From an uncultured Saprospiraceae bacterium (lineage in GTDB: Bacteria; Bacteroidota; Bacteroidia; Chitinophagales; Saprospiraceae), in contig CAKZQC010000046.1 of the NCBI GenBank assembly GCA_937139495.1, forward strand, positions 62,001 through 126,000: DNA of 64,000 bases, read 5' to 3'. The translations under genes were made by a program, and so were the position numbers. Below are positions 35,854 to 45,002 of the stretch, piece after piece. How positions within the stretch are numbered: the stretch's first letter is position 1; every line of letters begins with the position of its first letter. The notes beneath the pieces were generated by a model that did not search any database, was not told the DNA's origin, and was given only the letters and a program-made list of their open reading frames with translations.

Positions 35854-37701
35854 TTAGAACCCACTAGAAGAGCGGGGCATAATTACATCTTTTAAGAAAA
35901 CTTTAGAAGTATTGACTCCTCTCGTCGTAAAGGTTTTGGAGGTCGTAAAATAACCTGCACGCTCTACTTTGAGTACATAAGAACAGTTGGGTTTGAGTAC
36001 GAAGCCATAACTGCCTGTATATTCTGGATTTTTGACTTGCTGCTCTTCACCACAACCATTGATAAGCGTAATAGTGGCATCTGCCAATGGCTCGCCTACG
36101 GTATTTTTGACAACACCTGTAATGCTAAAATCAGGGTCACGAACTTGTATAGGTGCGTTGATAAATAACTCTGCCCCTGGAGCGTACCCCGTTGTAGCGA
36201 TGTCTCTTTCTGTGTTATCAAATTCGTCGGAAGACAACATCAATTTGCAATTGCGCTCTAGCGGCAATGGAATGAATAAGCGACCATCAATATTAGTCAC
36301 ATATTTTGTCTTGGAAGACAAACACTCACTCGTAACGACAACGCCTTCGAGTCCTTTGCCTGTTACTTTATCAAATACCAATACTTCTGTTTGTAGTCCT
36401 ACTCTTTTGTAGCCATAAATATCCATTTTGCCACGTCCGCCCGCTCTGTTGGAAGAGAAATAGCCAAAGCTACTTGTAGAATCGGTTACAAAAGATACAT
36501 CATCACTCATCGAGTTGATTGGAGCCCCCATATTGATGGCTGGATCCCATCTGCCTCTGTCCGAGCGAGAATAATAAATATCAAAACCACCTAATCCTGC
36601 TTGTCCGTCCGACGAAAAGTATAAGTAATCATCTAGATCAATAAACGGATAGATTTCATCTCCTTCTGTATTAATTTCAGGACCTAAGTTGACTGGCTTG
36701 CTCCATTCGCCACTTTCGTTGTAGCTCACATACAAATCGTATCCACCAAATCCACCAGGGATATCCGATGCAAAGTACAATTTTCCACCATCAGAGGTAA
36801 CACAAGGAAAAGCAACTGAATATTCGGCACTGTTGATGCCTACTTTTTTACCTGTAATAGGTTGGCTCCATTGTTCGCCTACACGCTTAGAAATTGCTAT
36901 TTGTGTATTCAAATTGTTGGCTGCTCTATTCGATTTTTTGCTATTGGTACCAAACTTAGTGTAATAAGCTGTCTGTTGTATGCCATCGAACGAGATTGGT
37001 CCATCGTGGTAGTTCATGTTCAAGTCGGCACTCAGAGTAGTAGGTACCCCATAAGAATAGGTTCGAGTATCTTTGTCCTTCAATATAGCATCTACGTAGT
37101 AGCTCTGTACATAAGGCTTAAAAATCCAAGCCCCTCTATAACCTGTTATTTTGGCAGTATCTCTATCCGAACTAAATACCAGTCCGTCACCAAAAAAATT
37201 GGCTCCCAAATCATCGTATTTGGTGTTGAGCTGTGGCAAGGGTACGATATCGTACAAAGCACCTGCATTCATATACTCCTGACGCATTTCTGGCTTGCAG
37301 GCGTTGATGAGGTTGTGCGCTCGTAGTTCGGCACTTTCTAGTTCTTTGAACTGCTGAAAGCTTCCCCTAGCTTCGTCCACCTTATCGTTAGATAGTTGGC
37401 ACAAGCCTAAATAAAAGAGCATAGAAGTTGGAGCTTCTGGATGCTGCGTCGCTTTGGCGTACCAAAACTCAGCTTTGATATAGTTGCCTGTGCGGCGATA
37501 CAACTCAGGCAAACGAAATAGAGCTTTTGGCTTTGTTTCTTTTGCCAATATTTGTTCGTAGAGTTCGATTGCGCCATTGTAATCAAAATCTTTGTATTTC
37601 TTTTCGGCTTTGCTCATAAGTGAAGCCACCGATTGAGCCGAAGCTACTGCACTGAGCAAGCAGAATACAAGTAGGAGGCTTATTTTAGCATACAATTTCA
37701 T
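35854..37701 (-). CDS. TPR-PD40 protein with carboxypeptidase-regulatory domain
   Basis: 615 residues with a signal peptide (LLSAVASAQ). TPR-like helices (about 22-130; YNGAIELYEQILAKETKPKA), PD40 propeller strands (about 160-440; FASDIPGGFGGYDLYVSYN, FSSDGQAGLGGFDIYYSRS, FSSNRAGGRGKMDIYGYK), then CarboxypepD_reg-like beta-sandwich segments (about 445-610; GLEGVVVTSECLSSK and LADATITLINGCGE). It lacks an OmpA domain, unlike its neighbour downstream, from which it is separated by a terminator. It may pair with an OmpA-bearing partner; this is inference. Confidence 0.85.
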   Translation of the reverse strand: MKLYAKISLLLVFCLLSAVASAQSVASLMSKAEKKYKDFDYNGAIELYEQILAKETKPKALFRLPELYRRTGNYIKAEFWYAKATQHPEAPTSMLFYLGLCQLSNDKVDEARGSFQQFKELESAELRAHNLINACKPEMRQEYMNAGALYDIVPLPQLNTKYDDLGANFFGDGLVFSSDRDTAKITGYRGAWIFKPYVQSYYVDAILKDKDTRTYSYGVPTTLSADLNMNYHDGPISFDGIQQTAYYTKFGTNSKKSNRAANNLNTQIAISKRVGEQWSQPITGKKVGINSAEYSVAFPCVTSDGGKLYFASDIPGGFGGYDLYVSYNESGEWSKPVNLGPEINTEGDEIYPFIDLDDYLYFSSDGQAGLGGFDIYYSRSDRGRWDPAINMGAPINSMSDDVSFVTDSTSSFGYFSSNRAGGRGKMDIYGYKRVGLQTEVLVFDKVTGKGLEGVVVTSECLSSKTKYVTNIDGRLFIPLPLERNCKLMLSSDEFDNTERDIATTGYAPGAELFINAPIQVRDPDFSITGVVKNTVGEPLADATITLINGCGEEQQVKNPEYTGSYGFVLKPNCSYVLKVERAGYFTTSKTFTTRGVNTSKVFLKDVIMPRSSSGF

Positions 37702-38119
37702 TGGTGTAGTTTAGCTTATTTTGCCTATGGCAACTTCTATCAGTTGATAGTGCCACCTAAGCAATAATCATATTTGGACTTCGAAAATAACAAAAAATAG
37801 CCAATTGTAGCGTTTTTTCGTACTCATTAAGAGTAGTTTAAACGCTATCTGTGACTAATGACTACAAAAGTAGGCTCTTTTGCTCAGTTTTGATAATCAA
37901 TTGCCTAATAAATAGTGGTCTAGGTTCAAAAACATATAAAACCGTACGCTTTTTAGCTCGTGTCATTTTGGGGAAAAAGAATAAACGTTAGCGTTGTTTT
38001 TACTAAGCCCACTTTACTCTTAGATACTAGAAGTTTAGACTTCCGACAATAGCATTGTCTTAATGCTTGTTTAAGAAAAAGTAGTTAAGTTATCGGAGCA
38101 TTGCTCCTAATACCACAAA
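37702..38119. other. intergenic region with repeat elements
   Basis: About 420 bases without a gene. It holds an interrupted hairpin (37808-37847: TAGCGTTT, TACTC and their complements) and one copy of a ~70-base dispersed repeat (37988-38060). No coding signal. Confidence 0.6.
37988..38060 (+). repeat. dispersed intergenic repeat, copy A
   Basis: Aligns with 45909-45976 over about 70 bases: both carry TAGCGT, TTTT, AG-CC, then AGATACTAGAAGTT(T)AGACTTCC and AATAGC. The core contains a small palindrome GAAGT-TTAG-ACTTC. Confidence 0.65.
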
Positions 38120-38152
38120 AAAAAGCTTCTCTTACTAGAAGAGAAGCTTTTT
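38120..38152 (-). terminator. terminator after tRNA-Lys
   Basis: AAAAAGCTTCTCTT-ACTAG-AAGAGAAGCTTTTT, ten bases past the tRNA 3' end, with a T run on the minus strand. Confidence 0.85.
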
Positions 38153-38161
38153 GATAAATTG

Positions 38162-38234
38162 TGATCCCGCTGGGGTTCGAACCCAGGACCCTTTGATTAA
38201 AAGTCAAATGCTCTACCAGCTGAGCTACGGAATC
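38162..38234 (-). tRNA. tRNA-Lys (anticodon UUU)
   Basis: 73-base cloverleaf on the minus strand. Acceptor stem GATTCCG pairs with CGGGATC (one G-U), discriminator A; D-arm GCTCAGCTGGTAGAGC; anticodon stem TTTGA / TCAAA around CTTTTAA (anticodon TTT); T-arm with GGTTCGAACCC. CCA is not encoded. Confidence 0.96.
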
Positions 38235-38345
38235 AAACTGTTGTAAATAGTATTCTTTCTAAAAGCGATTGCAAATATAAGGCTAAAAAATGATATTCCA
38301 AATTTTAAGCCTTTTTTTTTCTGTTTTTTCAGTAAATATTGAAAA

Positions 38346-38963
38346 TTACTTGACAAGTAGCCCTTTTGCCATCAAACTATAGCCATATTCTGGTTCTGTG
38401 ATAGCTTCTATTTCTGCTGCTGTTTTGTTCTCTTCAGTGGCTGTTGCTTTCAATTCAGCAACAGTCGTTACCTCTTGATAAGCACTACCTTCGACTACGA
38501 CTGTTTTGCCAACAATAGTTGGCTTCACTAGAAAATCATGGTTTGTATTCACAAACATTTCTTTTCCTGTTGCGTCTTTTATCTTTAACCAACAACCTGA
38601 CATTTGGCATACTTCTGTCACCTCGCCTTCTATTTTGGCAGGTAAAGCTTTGATTATATTGCCTTCGCCTAAGTCCAAGTCTTCAACACCTTCTTCTTTC
38701 TGCAATTTTTCTATAGCAGTAGCCAATACTATAGCATTGTCTGCTGTCACATTTTTGCCGAAATGAATACCGTCGCCTTCCTCTTCTGGAGTGCTATGAA
38801 CATGATCATGATTGTGGTCGTGGTCGTGGTCGTGTCCTTCGTGCCCGTGGTCGTGTCCCTCATGACTGTGTACTTCTGGATTATCGGAAGTAGCTGTCTG
38901 CTGCTGCTCACTAGAGCAAGCCATAAGAGCATACGCCAAAAACAAAGCATATATAATACGCAT
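38346..38963 (-). CDS. His-rich DUF4920 lipoprotein
   Basis: 205 residues. Lipoprotein signal with lipobox ALMACS (Cys16). Residues 31-55 form a His/Asp-rich stretch with 12 His in 25 residues (GHDHGHEGHDHDHDH within it), a likely Zn/Cu/Ni-binding tract. The C-terminal half is a DUF4920 domain, with the characteristic VCQMSGCWLKIKD and an EYGYSLMAKGLLVK end. The domain's function is not established. tRNA-Lys follows 111 bases downstream. The Cys pair plus His tract point to metal binding; that is inference. Confidence 0.85.
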   Translation of the reverse strand: MRIIYALFLAYALMACSSEQQQTATSDNPEVHSHEGHDHGHEGHDHDHDHNHDHVHSTPEEEGDGIHFGKNVTADNAIVLATAIEKLQKEEGVEDLDLGEGNIIKALPAKIEGEVTEVCQMSGCWLKIKDATGKEMFVNTNHDFLVKPTIVGKTVVVEGSAYQEVTTVAELKATATEENKTAAEIEAITEPEYGYSLMAKGLLVK

Positions 38964-39133
38964 AGTTTTATTTTTGTGTTTTTGGTAATTATCCCATCTT
39001 GGAGTGCAAATCTAAGCGAAAAAATGGAAAAGGCAACAAAAAGAAGTCTTTTTTACTAAATTAATGACATTTCTGTACAAAAAAGAGGCAAACACACTGA
39101 TTAAAATTTATCTAATAGGTACTATTCAAGCCT

Positions 39134-39667
39134 CTAGCCACACTGCCCAAAACCCATTTTTTTGCACAATTTGCTCAATGCCTGCAACCCTGGTCCACTA
39201 TAGCATCTACCGTTTTCTAGTCCACCTTGTGCCCCTATTCGTATAGAGGACTTTTGGTGTCCACATTGCAAACAAATACTAATATGTGCCGCTACGGCAG
39301 TTCCTCTGTAGAAAACCACTCCAAATCTCGGAAAATAACATTGTGCACAACTCTTGCTGGTCATGTAGGTCTCGCTATTGTTGATTACTTGCAGAAAATC
39401 TCTGGTTTCCTCTTCCGTCATCTCTTTTTCTTTTTTGACGGTGGCATTTAGCTGCCCTTCTTCATCTATGATTGGTCTGCCGTTGAGATCTTCGAAATGA
39501 TAGGCAACCGCTCGATCATAGTCGGCATCTGGAAAGATACCGCCTAGCTCCAAATCTTCTTCCGTGTAGGGATTGAGATTGTCGCAAGCACTAAAAAAAG
39601 TGCTGCTTATTGCCATCAAAAATAATAGTACTAATTGCTTATTGTATGCTAATTTTTTTAGTAACAT
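39134..39667 (-). CDS. Cys-rich lipoprotein
   Basis: 177 residues with a lipoprotein signal (FFSACDN, Cys28). The C-terminal half holds SCAQCYFPRF and ICLQCGH, a four-Cys arrangement that looks like a zinc-ribbon site, and later Cys in GRCYSG, KLCKK and GQCG. No named family recognised. Its start overlaps the 3' end of the upstream T9SS-sorted protein gene by 29 bases in another frame, so translation is probably coupled. A later start (39616) would cut the basic n-region of the signal. Confidence 0.7.
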   Translation of the reverse strand: MLLKKLAYNKQLVLLFLMAISSTFFSACDNLNPYTEEDLELGGIFPDADYDRAVAYHFEDLNGRPIIDEEGQLNATVKKEKEMTEEETRDFLQVINNSETYMTSKSCAQCYFPRFGVVFYRGTAVAAHISICLQCGHQKSSIRIGAQGGLENGRCYSGPGLQALSKLCKKMGFGQCG

Positions 39668-41663
39668 ATCCCTCTGTTGTGCTTATTTTTAGCCAATAAT
39701 TGCCGCTAGGCAAGTGCTGTAATGAAAATTGATACGATTCGCTCCAAGGCTTGATTTCCTGATACACCAACTGCCCCAGATTATTGAACATACTAAAATT
39801 GACAGTTGTTGTGTGTACCTTGTTATATATAGTAGATTCGGCAATCGTTTGGATTTGTAGTTGTTTGAATTGTGTAGGGTTGGGTGCTACTTGCCAATCC
39901 AATCCTGCCGTTGCATCCAGTTGACGCACACTAGAACCCGTCGTGACTGTCAATGTATCTTGCGTTTGGCAACCATAATAATCCGTTACCGTCAATTCAT
40001 AATCGCCAATAGGCAGGTTACTCAGTGCCGCCGTCGTGGCTCCGGTGCCCCAATTATACTCAAATTGAGCCAAATTGCCCGTCGCGGTAGTCGTTATCGA
40101 GCCTGCTGTAGCTGCCGTCTGATTGACAGGCACAATTTGAGCGGTTACCGTAGGGCGGGCTACTACTTCAATATAAACAAATGCGATCACATTGCTATCA
40201 CAACTTTGATTGCCTAGATTCGCGCTGATAGCGTATTCCAATCGCGTGCCTGCTGCTAATGCTGGCAGCGATACCGTAGGGTTCTTTATGGTGGGATTAC
40301 TGACGACCATAGGTATTCCGTTAATGGTGGGCCAAAACCATTCTATATCTTGCAAAGGTGCGGTGCCTGAGGCATCCAATTGTATAATTTGGGGACTGTT
40401 GGCACAAATGACGTGTTGGCTTGCATAGGTTTTTATAAAAGGTTCAAATTTCACAAACTGTAGGCTTCTTTGGCTTTCGAATGGACAATTTTTGTCTGTA
40501 AAAGCAATTTTTGCAATTGGTTTTACAATCGAATTAGGCAGCGTAGCAATGGCTTCAAAATCAACACCAGCAGTCAATTTGATAGAATCGGTACGAATCG
40601 TATCTATACTGATTGACCAATTATTGACACCAAAAGTAGTACTTAGGTTCGTCCGATTGGTATCCAAAAAAACAACATCGCCATTGCCATCATAAATAGT
40701 AGCGGTAATGGAACTGCTGTCTGCCACACAACCAATTATTGCTTTGAGGGTATCGTTGTATTTTGCTATTCTGTTGCTGCTAGGAGCAGCAATATTTAGA
40801 CTAGCATTGCTACAAAAGGTGCTCGACTGAATATTGACATCTCGAATAGTACTAGCAACAATTTTGCCTTGATGATACTTGTCGGCTCGTATCGAAAAAG
40901 CAGCCACTTGGCTCTGTCCGCTCTGAGGCACAAAAGTCAACTGCCCTGTATTACTATTCAATTCAAACATGGTATTGTTGGCTATTGCCAATGGCGCATT
41001 GGCAGAAAAGCCTGCCTGAAAACTAACCGTAGAAGTGGTATTTTCTTTGGGGGCAACCAAACTGTATAGCACCGTATCGCCTACCCAATCAAAAGCACCC
41101 ATATCTTGCGAAAAAACTTCGCCTGCACAAGCGTACAGCATCGGAATATTGCGATAAGCAGGACTGTGATAACAAGCTCCAAAGCTATTGTCAATCAAAG
41201 ATTCGATATATAAATTGCCCGAAGCTGGATTGACCAAATTGGTGAAATACGAACTACGAACACTAGGAATAACGCTTATTGTCCAGTCAGGACACTCCAA
41301 AGGCAATTGAATGGTATCGACATACACGATAACCTGTTCAGATGGCAATCCACCACCATTGCAGACCGCTTGATTCTCAAAATTGGAACAAAGTGGCGTG
41401 ACCATGTCTCCCGACAAACTACTATCAATAGATAATGTATAATTAAGATTTGCTTGATTGCAACTCGGGCTACTTGCTTGCAAGTTAAATGTATTGGGCA
41501 GTGTGACACTACCTCCGCATTCGGTATAAAAATAAACCTTGACGGCATACGTACTATTGCCCAAGCATTGGTATTCCATTTGGGCAGCAAAGATGTGCGT
41601 TGCTTGGCTGGTTTGACTGTAGCCTAACAGAAATAATACGAAGAGTAAATAACGAGCTTTCAT
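39639..41663 (-). CDS. T9SS-sorted secreted protein, Cys-rich N-terminus
   Basis: 674 residues. Signal peptide MKARYLLFVLFLLGYSQTSQ, then ATHIFAAQMEYQCLGNSTY, a motif that opens a family of large Bacteroidota surface proteins (ATHI-GGE-TY-CLG). Several Cys in the first 190 residues. Middle part is beta-rich, with PKD/SprB-like repeats (TATGNLAQFEYNWGTGATT; LPIGDYELTVTDYYGCQ) near 505-570. The C-terminus (LDWQVAPNPTQFKQLQIQ ... LPSGNYWLKISTTEGYVTKK) is a T9SS type A sorting domain. Role probably surface-exposed; the substrate or ligand is unknown. Confidence 0.83.
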   Translation of the reverse strand: MKARYLLFVLFLLGYSQTSQATHIFAAQMEYQCLGNSTYAVKVYFYTECGGSVTLPNTFNLQASSPSCNQANLNYTLSIDSSLSGDMVTPLCSNFENQAVCNGGGLPSEQVIVYVDTIQLPLECPDWTISVIPSVRSSYFTNLVNPASGNLYIESLIDNSFGACYHSPAYRNIPMLYACAGEVFSQDMGAFDWVGDTVLYSLVAPKENTTSTVSFQAGFSANAPLAIANNTMFELNSNTGQLTFVPQSGQSQVAAFSIRADKYHQGKIVASTIRDVNIQSSTFCSNASLNIAAPSSNRIAKYNDTLKAIIGCVADSSSITATIYDGNGDVVFLDTNRTNLSTTFGVNNWSISIDTIRTDSIKLTAGVDFEAIATLPNSIVKPIAKIAFTDKNCPFESQRSLQFVKFEPFIKTYASQHVICANSPQIIQLDASGTAPLQDIEWFWPTINGIPMVVSNPTIKNPTVSLPALAAGTRLEYAISANLGNQSCDSNVIAFVYIEVVARPTVTAQIVPVNQTAATAGSITTTATGNLAQFEYNWGTGATTAALSNLPIGDYELTVTDYYGCQTQDTLTVTTGSSVRQLDATAGLDWQVAPNPTQFKQLQIQTIAESTIYNKVHTTTVNFSMFNNLGQLVYQEIKPWSESYQFSLQHLPSGNYWLKISTTEGYVTKKISIQ

Positions 41664-41751
41664 AATATTCAGTTTTTGAATGATTAACTTGAGTAACCTA
41701 AGATAGGATTACCTAACTCAAACGCATGAAATAGGAATAATACCCTAGCTA

Positions 41752-42459
41752 TTATATGATTTTTTCTCCAATTATTCCTATCAAAAAGCCTAAAATCGCT
41801 CCTAGAGAAGTCAAGTACTGCTTGTCGAGTTTGCTTTCGGGTATAATATCTTGAATGAGTAGATACAAAATTCCGCCACTCGCAAAGACCATCAAATGAG
41901 CGGTTAAGTCAGGATAATCCGACAGCACAAAATGACCGACCAACGCACCAACGATTCCCAAAAAGCTCAATCCAAAAAATATAAGCAGTGTTCTGCTCGC
42001 CGTAAATCCACTCTGTACCAAATCTCTATACGAATTGAACGCCTCTGGCAGATTCTGCAACCCAATAAATACTGCTAACAAAGTAGCCATCTTTGGCTCG
42101 ATAGCGAAAACAGCTCCCAATGCAATAGATTCAGGAATAAAATCCATCATCATCGCTAACAAGGTTGCCATTTGTCCGCCTTGTTTGGCTAAATATTGGT
42201 CAATAGACAAAAACAAAAGAGCTCCAAACAAAAAGGAAATAGCCAATGGAATGACTTCCAATTCTTCCATTCCCTTCGGTATCAATACCAACGCTAATGC
42301 CGACAGGATAATCCCTGCCCCAAAAGACATTAAGGTATGTGTTATTTCGTACTTGACAGGACTTTCCTTAATGTGATGATTGAAGTAGTACGCAAGGAGA
42401 CCGCCCAAAAAAACAGTTATTCCTGCAAATCCAGAGAAGAGTATTAATTTAGGTAGCAT
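41752..42459 (-). CDS. ZIP-family transporter with altered metal motifs
   Basis: 235 residues, about eight hydrophobic segments. It aligns with ZIP transporters: the first half contains ILSALALVLIPKGMEEL, the TM4-like MMDFIPESIALGAVFA and the TM5-like IGLQNLPEAFNSYRD, and the end QDIIPESK. In standard ZIPs both of these read HNxPEG; here the His are replaced (DF-PES and QN-PEA) while the Pro-Glu pairs remain. Substrate is therefore uncertain: zinc or iron by family, but ligands differ. It lies 88 bases upstream (in minus-strand order) of the secreted protein at 39639. Confidence 0.8.
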   Translation of the reverse strand: MLPKLILFSGFAGITVFLGGLLAYYFNHHIKESPVKYEITHTLMSFGAGIILSALALVLIPKGMEELEVIPLAISFLFGALLFLSIDQYLAKQGGQMATLLAMMMDFIPESIALGAVFAIEPKMATLLAVFIGLQNLPEAFNSYRDLVQSGFTASRTLLIFFGLSFLGIVGALVGHFVLSDYPDLTAHLMVFASGGILYLLIQDIIPESKLDKQYLTSLGAILGFLIGIIGEKII

Positions 42460-42579
42460 AGTGAGTTAAATTTTGTTTTTGAAAAATCCAATTGGACGGT
42501 GCAAAACAGGATTTGTCGTAGCTCAATGCTGTTCTAGCTTCTTCAATATCCTAAAATTACCGTGTTGTCAATACAAAAA

Positions 42580-42612
42580 AAAAGTCTTCTACAAGATGTG
42601 TAGAAGACTTTT
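42580..42612 (-). terminator. terminator after CAU tRNA
   Basis: AAAAGTCTTCTACA-AGATG-TGTAGAAGACTTTT, 11 bases beyond the tRNA 3' end, with a poly-T on the minus strand. Confidence 0.85.
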
Positions 42613-42622
42613 GATGTTGGTG

Positions 42623-42696
<74 letters not shown>

Positions 42697-42703
42697 ATTT
42701 TGG

Positions 42704-42734
42704 TTGTATAAACTAAGATAACTTTTTATCTTTG
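42704..42734 (+). promoter_or_regulatory. promoter of HAD hydrolase gene
   Basis: TTG at 42704-42706 and TATCTTTG at 42727-42734 with a 20-base spacer fit the Bacteroidota promoter (TTG - 19 to 21 - TAnnTTTG). Transcription would start near 42741, about 50 bases before the ATG. Confidence 0.6.
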
Positions 42735-42791
42735 CTGACACAAATTTAATACATAGTATTTGATTAAACAAAAATAAGACTAAAAAATTCC

Positions 42792-43430
42792 ATGAAAGAC
42801 ATAAAAAATATCATTTTTGATTTTGGCGGTGTCCTCCTAAATCTCGACCCGAGCCGTACAGCTACGTGTTTTGCTGCCTTGTTCGGCAGTCAGGCGGCAC
42901 AAGTGCAAGCGTACCTACATTTGGACAACAACAACATTTTTACGGATTATGAAGTAGGTAAGATAGATACGGCTACTTTTGTGGCAGCAATACAAGCCGC
43001 CAATCCGATTCCTACGACTACTGAACAGATAGAAACCGCTTGGTCGGCGATGCTACTCGATTTTCCGCCGCAACGGCTCGCACTACTTCGAGAACTAAAG
43101 GAAGCAGGCTATCGCTTATTCTTATTGAGCAATATCAACGAAATTCATTTGCGAGATGTTCGCATTATTATGGAAAACACCTTAGGACTGAGCGATTTTG
43201 ACCCTCTTTTTGAAGCGGTCTATTATTCGCACCTGATTGGGCATCGCAAACCTGAGAAAGCAACTTATGATTATGTATTGCAACAAGCAGGTATTGAAGC
43301 CAGCGAATCGGTGTTTATAGATGACACTGCCAGCAATTTGGTAGGAGCTCGTCAAGCGGGATTGCATACCATACATCATCAAGCCAATAGCGACCTCAAT
43401 AGAAGATTAAAGAGTTATTTGGAGTTGTAA
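42792..43430 (+). CDS. HAD-superfamily hydrolase
   Basis: 212 residues. HAD motifs: I NIIFDFGGVLLNLD (nucleophile Asp; note FGGV in place of DxDGT), II FLLSNIN, III HRKPEKATYDYV, IV FIDDTASNLVGARQAG. The helical cap between I and II is of the small subclass IA type found in sugar-phosphate phosphatases, phosphoglycolate-like and YihX-like enzymes. Substrate unknown. Own promoter upstream. Confidence 0.88.
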   Translation: MKDIKNIIFDFGGVLLNLDPSRTATCFAALFGSQAAQVQAYLHLDNNNIFTDYEVGKIDTATFVAAIQAANPIPTTTEQIETAWSAMLLDFPPQRLALLRELKEAGYRLFLLSNINEIHLRDVRIIMENTLGLSDFDPLFEAVYYSHLIGHRKPEKATYDYVLQQAGIEASESVFIDDTASNLVGARQAGLHTIHHQANSDLNRRLKSYLEL

Positions 43431-43499
43431 TTCCTTTCCTAGAATAGTTTTTGCTCTTGGTAGCTCATTAGTTTTTTTCATACCTTCAATGTATCGATT

Positions 43500-45002
43500 A
43501 TGTCTCTTTTTAGGTTTATCTGTTCTTTTTTCTTGTGTATTTTGTGTAGCAATATTGTGGTAGCACAAACCGATTTCATTATCAAAAGTGATCTGCAAGA
43601 AAAAGGCAAAACGCACAAAACACATACCCTGCTGAACTATGATTCGACGGGATTTTATGCGTTGCGATTCGATAAAGAATTTAGTTATGCCGAGCTCGAA
43701 CATTACCTGCCCGACTTAAAATTGGAGGAGCGTTTTGTGGTCACCGACAAGCAGCGCCAATATATTGGTGTTGTTAATATCGCTAGCGAATTGTACTTAT
43801 TGTATTTCAAATACAAAGAAAATAAAGAACTACAAATCCATGAGCAAGTCAGCCTCTACGCCAAAAAACTAGATTCGGTCACCTATGCCTTGCAGCCTGA
43901 TTCTATCGAACTGATCAAGCCGTTCAAGATGACTTCTAAGTATTATAGAGGTAACTTTGCGGTATCGCCCGACCGTAGCAAAATATTGGTCTATGACTAC
44001 GAGGAAGATGGCGATATTGCTGATGTCAATGGTTTGACAAATGAAATAACGGTACGTGTTTTTGATGCCCAGCTGAATCACTTGTGGACGCGCACCGTCA
44101 ATCTTTCGCCCACTGGCTCTGCCAAGCGGGTGGTTTCTATCAAAAAATTGCGTGTAAGCAATGAAGGGCAAGTTGCTATTTTGACCGATGTTTTCAAAGG
44201 ATTGAGAAGTTATTCACTAAAACAAACTACTGCGGATCCAACACTGTTTTTTATTGGCAAAAAAGCAACGGACTACTCCTTATTCAAACCTAATCTGGGC
44301 GATTATTATTTCAATGAATTGAATTTTACATTTGATTCCAATGGTGATATTTTGTGGTTTGGTTTCTTTTCTAGATTTAAATATTATCAGCAAGCAGGAG
44401 CTTTTTTTATCAAGATAAACAAGGAAAAAACGAAAGTACTTTCCAAAAAAATACATCATTTTTCGAGGGAACAGATTGCCGAGCTACTCAACCGAAAAAA
44501 AGTAGGAAAAAATGCAGAAGGGCGTTCGTATCGCCTGACCCATTGGCGATTGACTCCACAAGGGGGCATCGTCCTCTCCGCAGAGCAGCAACCTGCTGGC
44601 AATTACAACTTCAAGAGCAATGATATTTTGGCAATTCGATTCAGTCCAGAAGGCGAAATAGATTGGTTCAAGCACTTTTACAAACACGCTGACGAAGCCC
44701 TTCGGTTGAAGGTCTTTCTATCGCATTATTTATTCACGCAAGGGGAAGATACCTACTTGCTGTACAACCAAGGTTTGTATGCCGATGGCAAAGCAAAAGC
44801 GATCAAAATTGAGGCAGATGGCGAACATCAAATTCGCACCTTCTACACCTACCAAAAACAGCAAGAGCTGTTTTGTCCCTTGCTGTCTTTTCGGTTAAAA
44901 TCATCGGAGGTATTCTTGTGTTTGCAAGACCGTTATTTTTCGACTTATCGTTTTGCATTGCTTGATTTCGAGCAGCTATTTGCTACAAACAAGCAGGATT
45001 AA
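43500..45002 (+). CDS. secreted protein of unknown function
   Basis: 500 residues with a signal peptide (CSFFLCILCSNIVVAQ). No recognised family. The body is rich in beta-strand-like segments with recurring aromatic/Asp patterns (KILVYDYEEDGDIADV, VRVFDAQLNHLWTRTVNL, FTFDSNGDILWFGFFSR, ILAIRFSPEGEIDWFKHFY), suggesting a beta-propeller. Cys are few. No T9SS sorting domain at the C-terminus. The 3' end overlaps the convergent VanY-type gene by 20 bases. Confidence 0.75.
   Translation: MSLFRFICSFFLCILCSNIVVAQTDFIIKSDLQEKGKTHKTHTLLNYDSTGFYALRFDKEFSYAELEHYLPDLKLEERFVVTDKQRQYIGVVNIASELYLLYFKYKENKELQIHEQVSLYAKKLDSVTYALQPDSIELIKPFKMTSKYYRGNFAVSPDRSKILVYDYEEDGDIADVNGLTNEITVRVFDAQLNHLWTRTVNLSPTGSAKRVVSIKKLRVSNEGQVAILTDVFKGLRSYSLKQTTADPTLFFIGKKATDYSLFKPNLGDYYFNELNFTFDSNGDILWFGFFSRFKYYQQAGAFFIKINKEKTKVLSKKIHHFSREQIAELLNRKKVGKNAEGRSYRLTHWRLTPQGGIVLSAEQQPAGNYNFKSNDILAIRFSPEGEIDWFKHFYKHADEALRLKVFLSHYLFTQGEDTYLLYNQGLYADGKAKAIKIEADGEHQIRTFYTYQKQQELFCPLLSFRLKSSEVFLCLQDRYFSTYRFALLDFEQLFATNKQD

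Noticed and set aside
38780..38860. Short tandem GTGGTC repeats as a microsatellite
   Set aside because: They encode the His/Asp-rich tract of the DUF4920 lipoprotein, so codon repetition explains them, although slippage remains possible.
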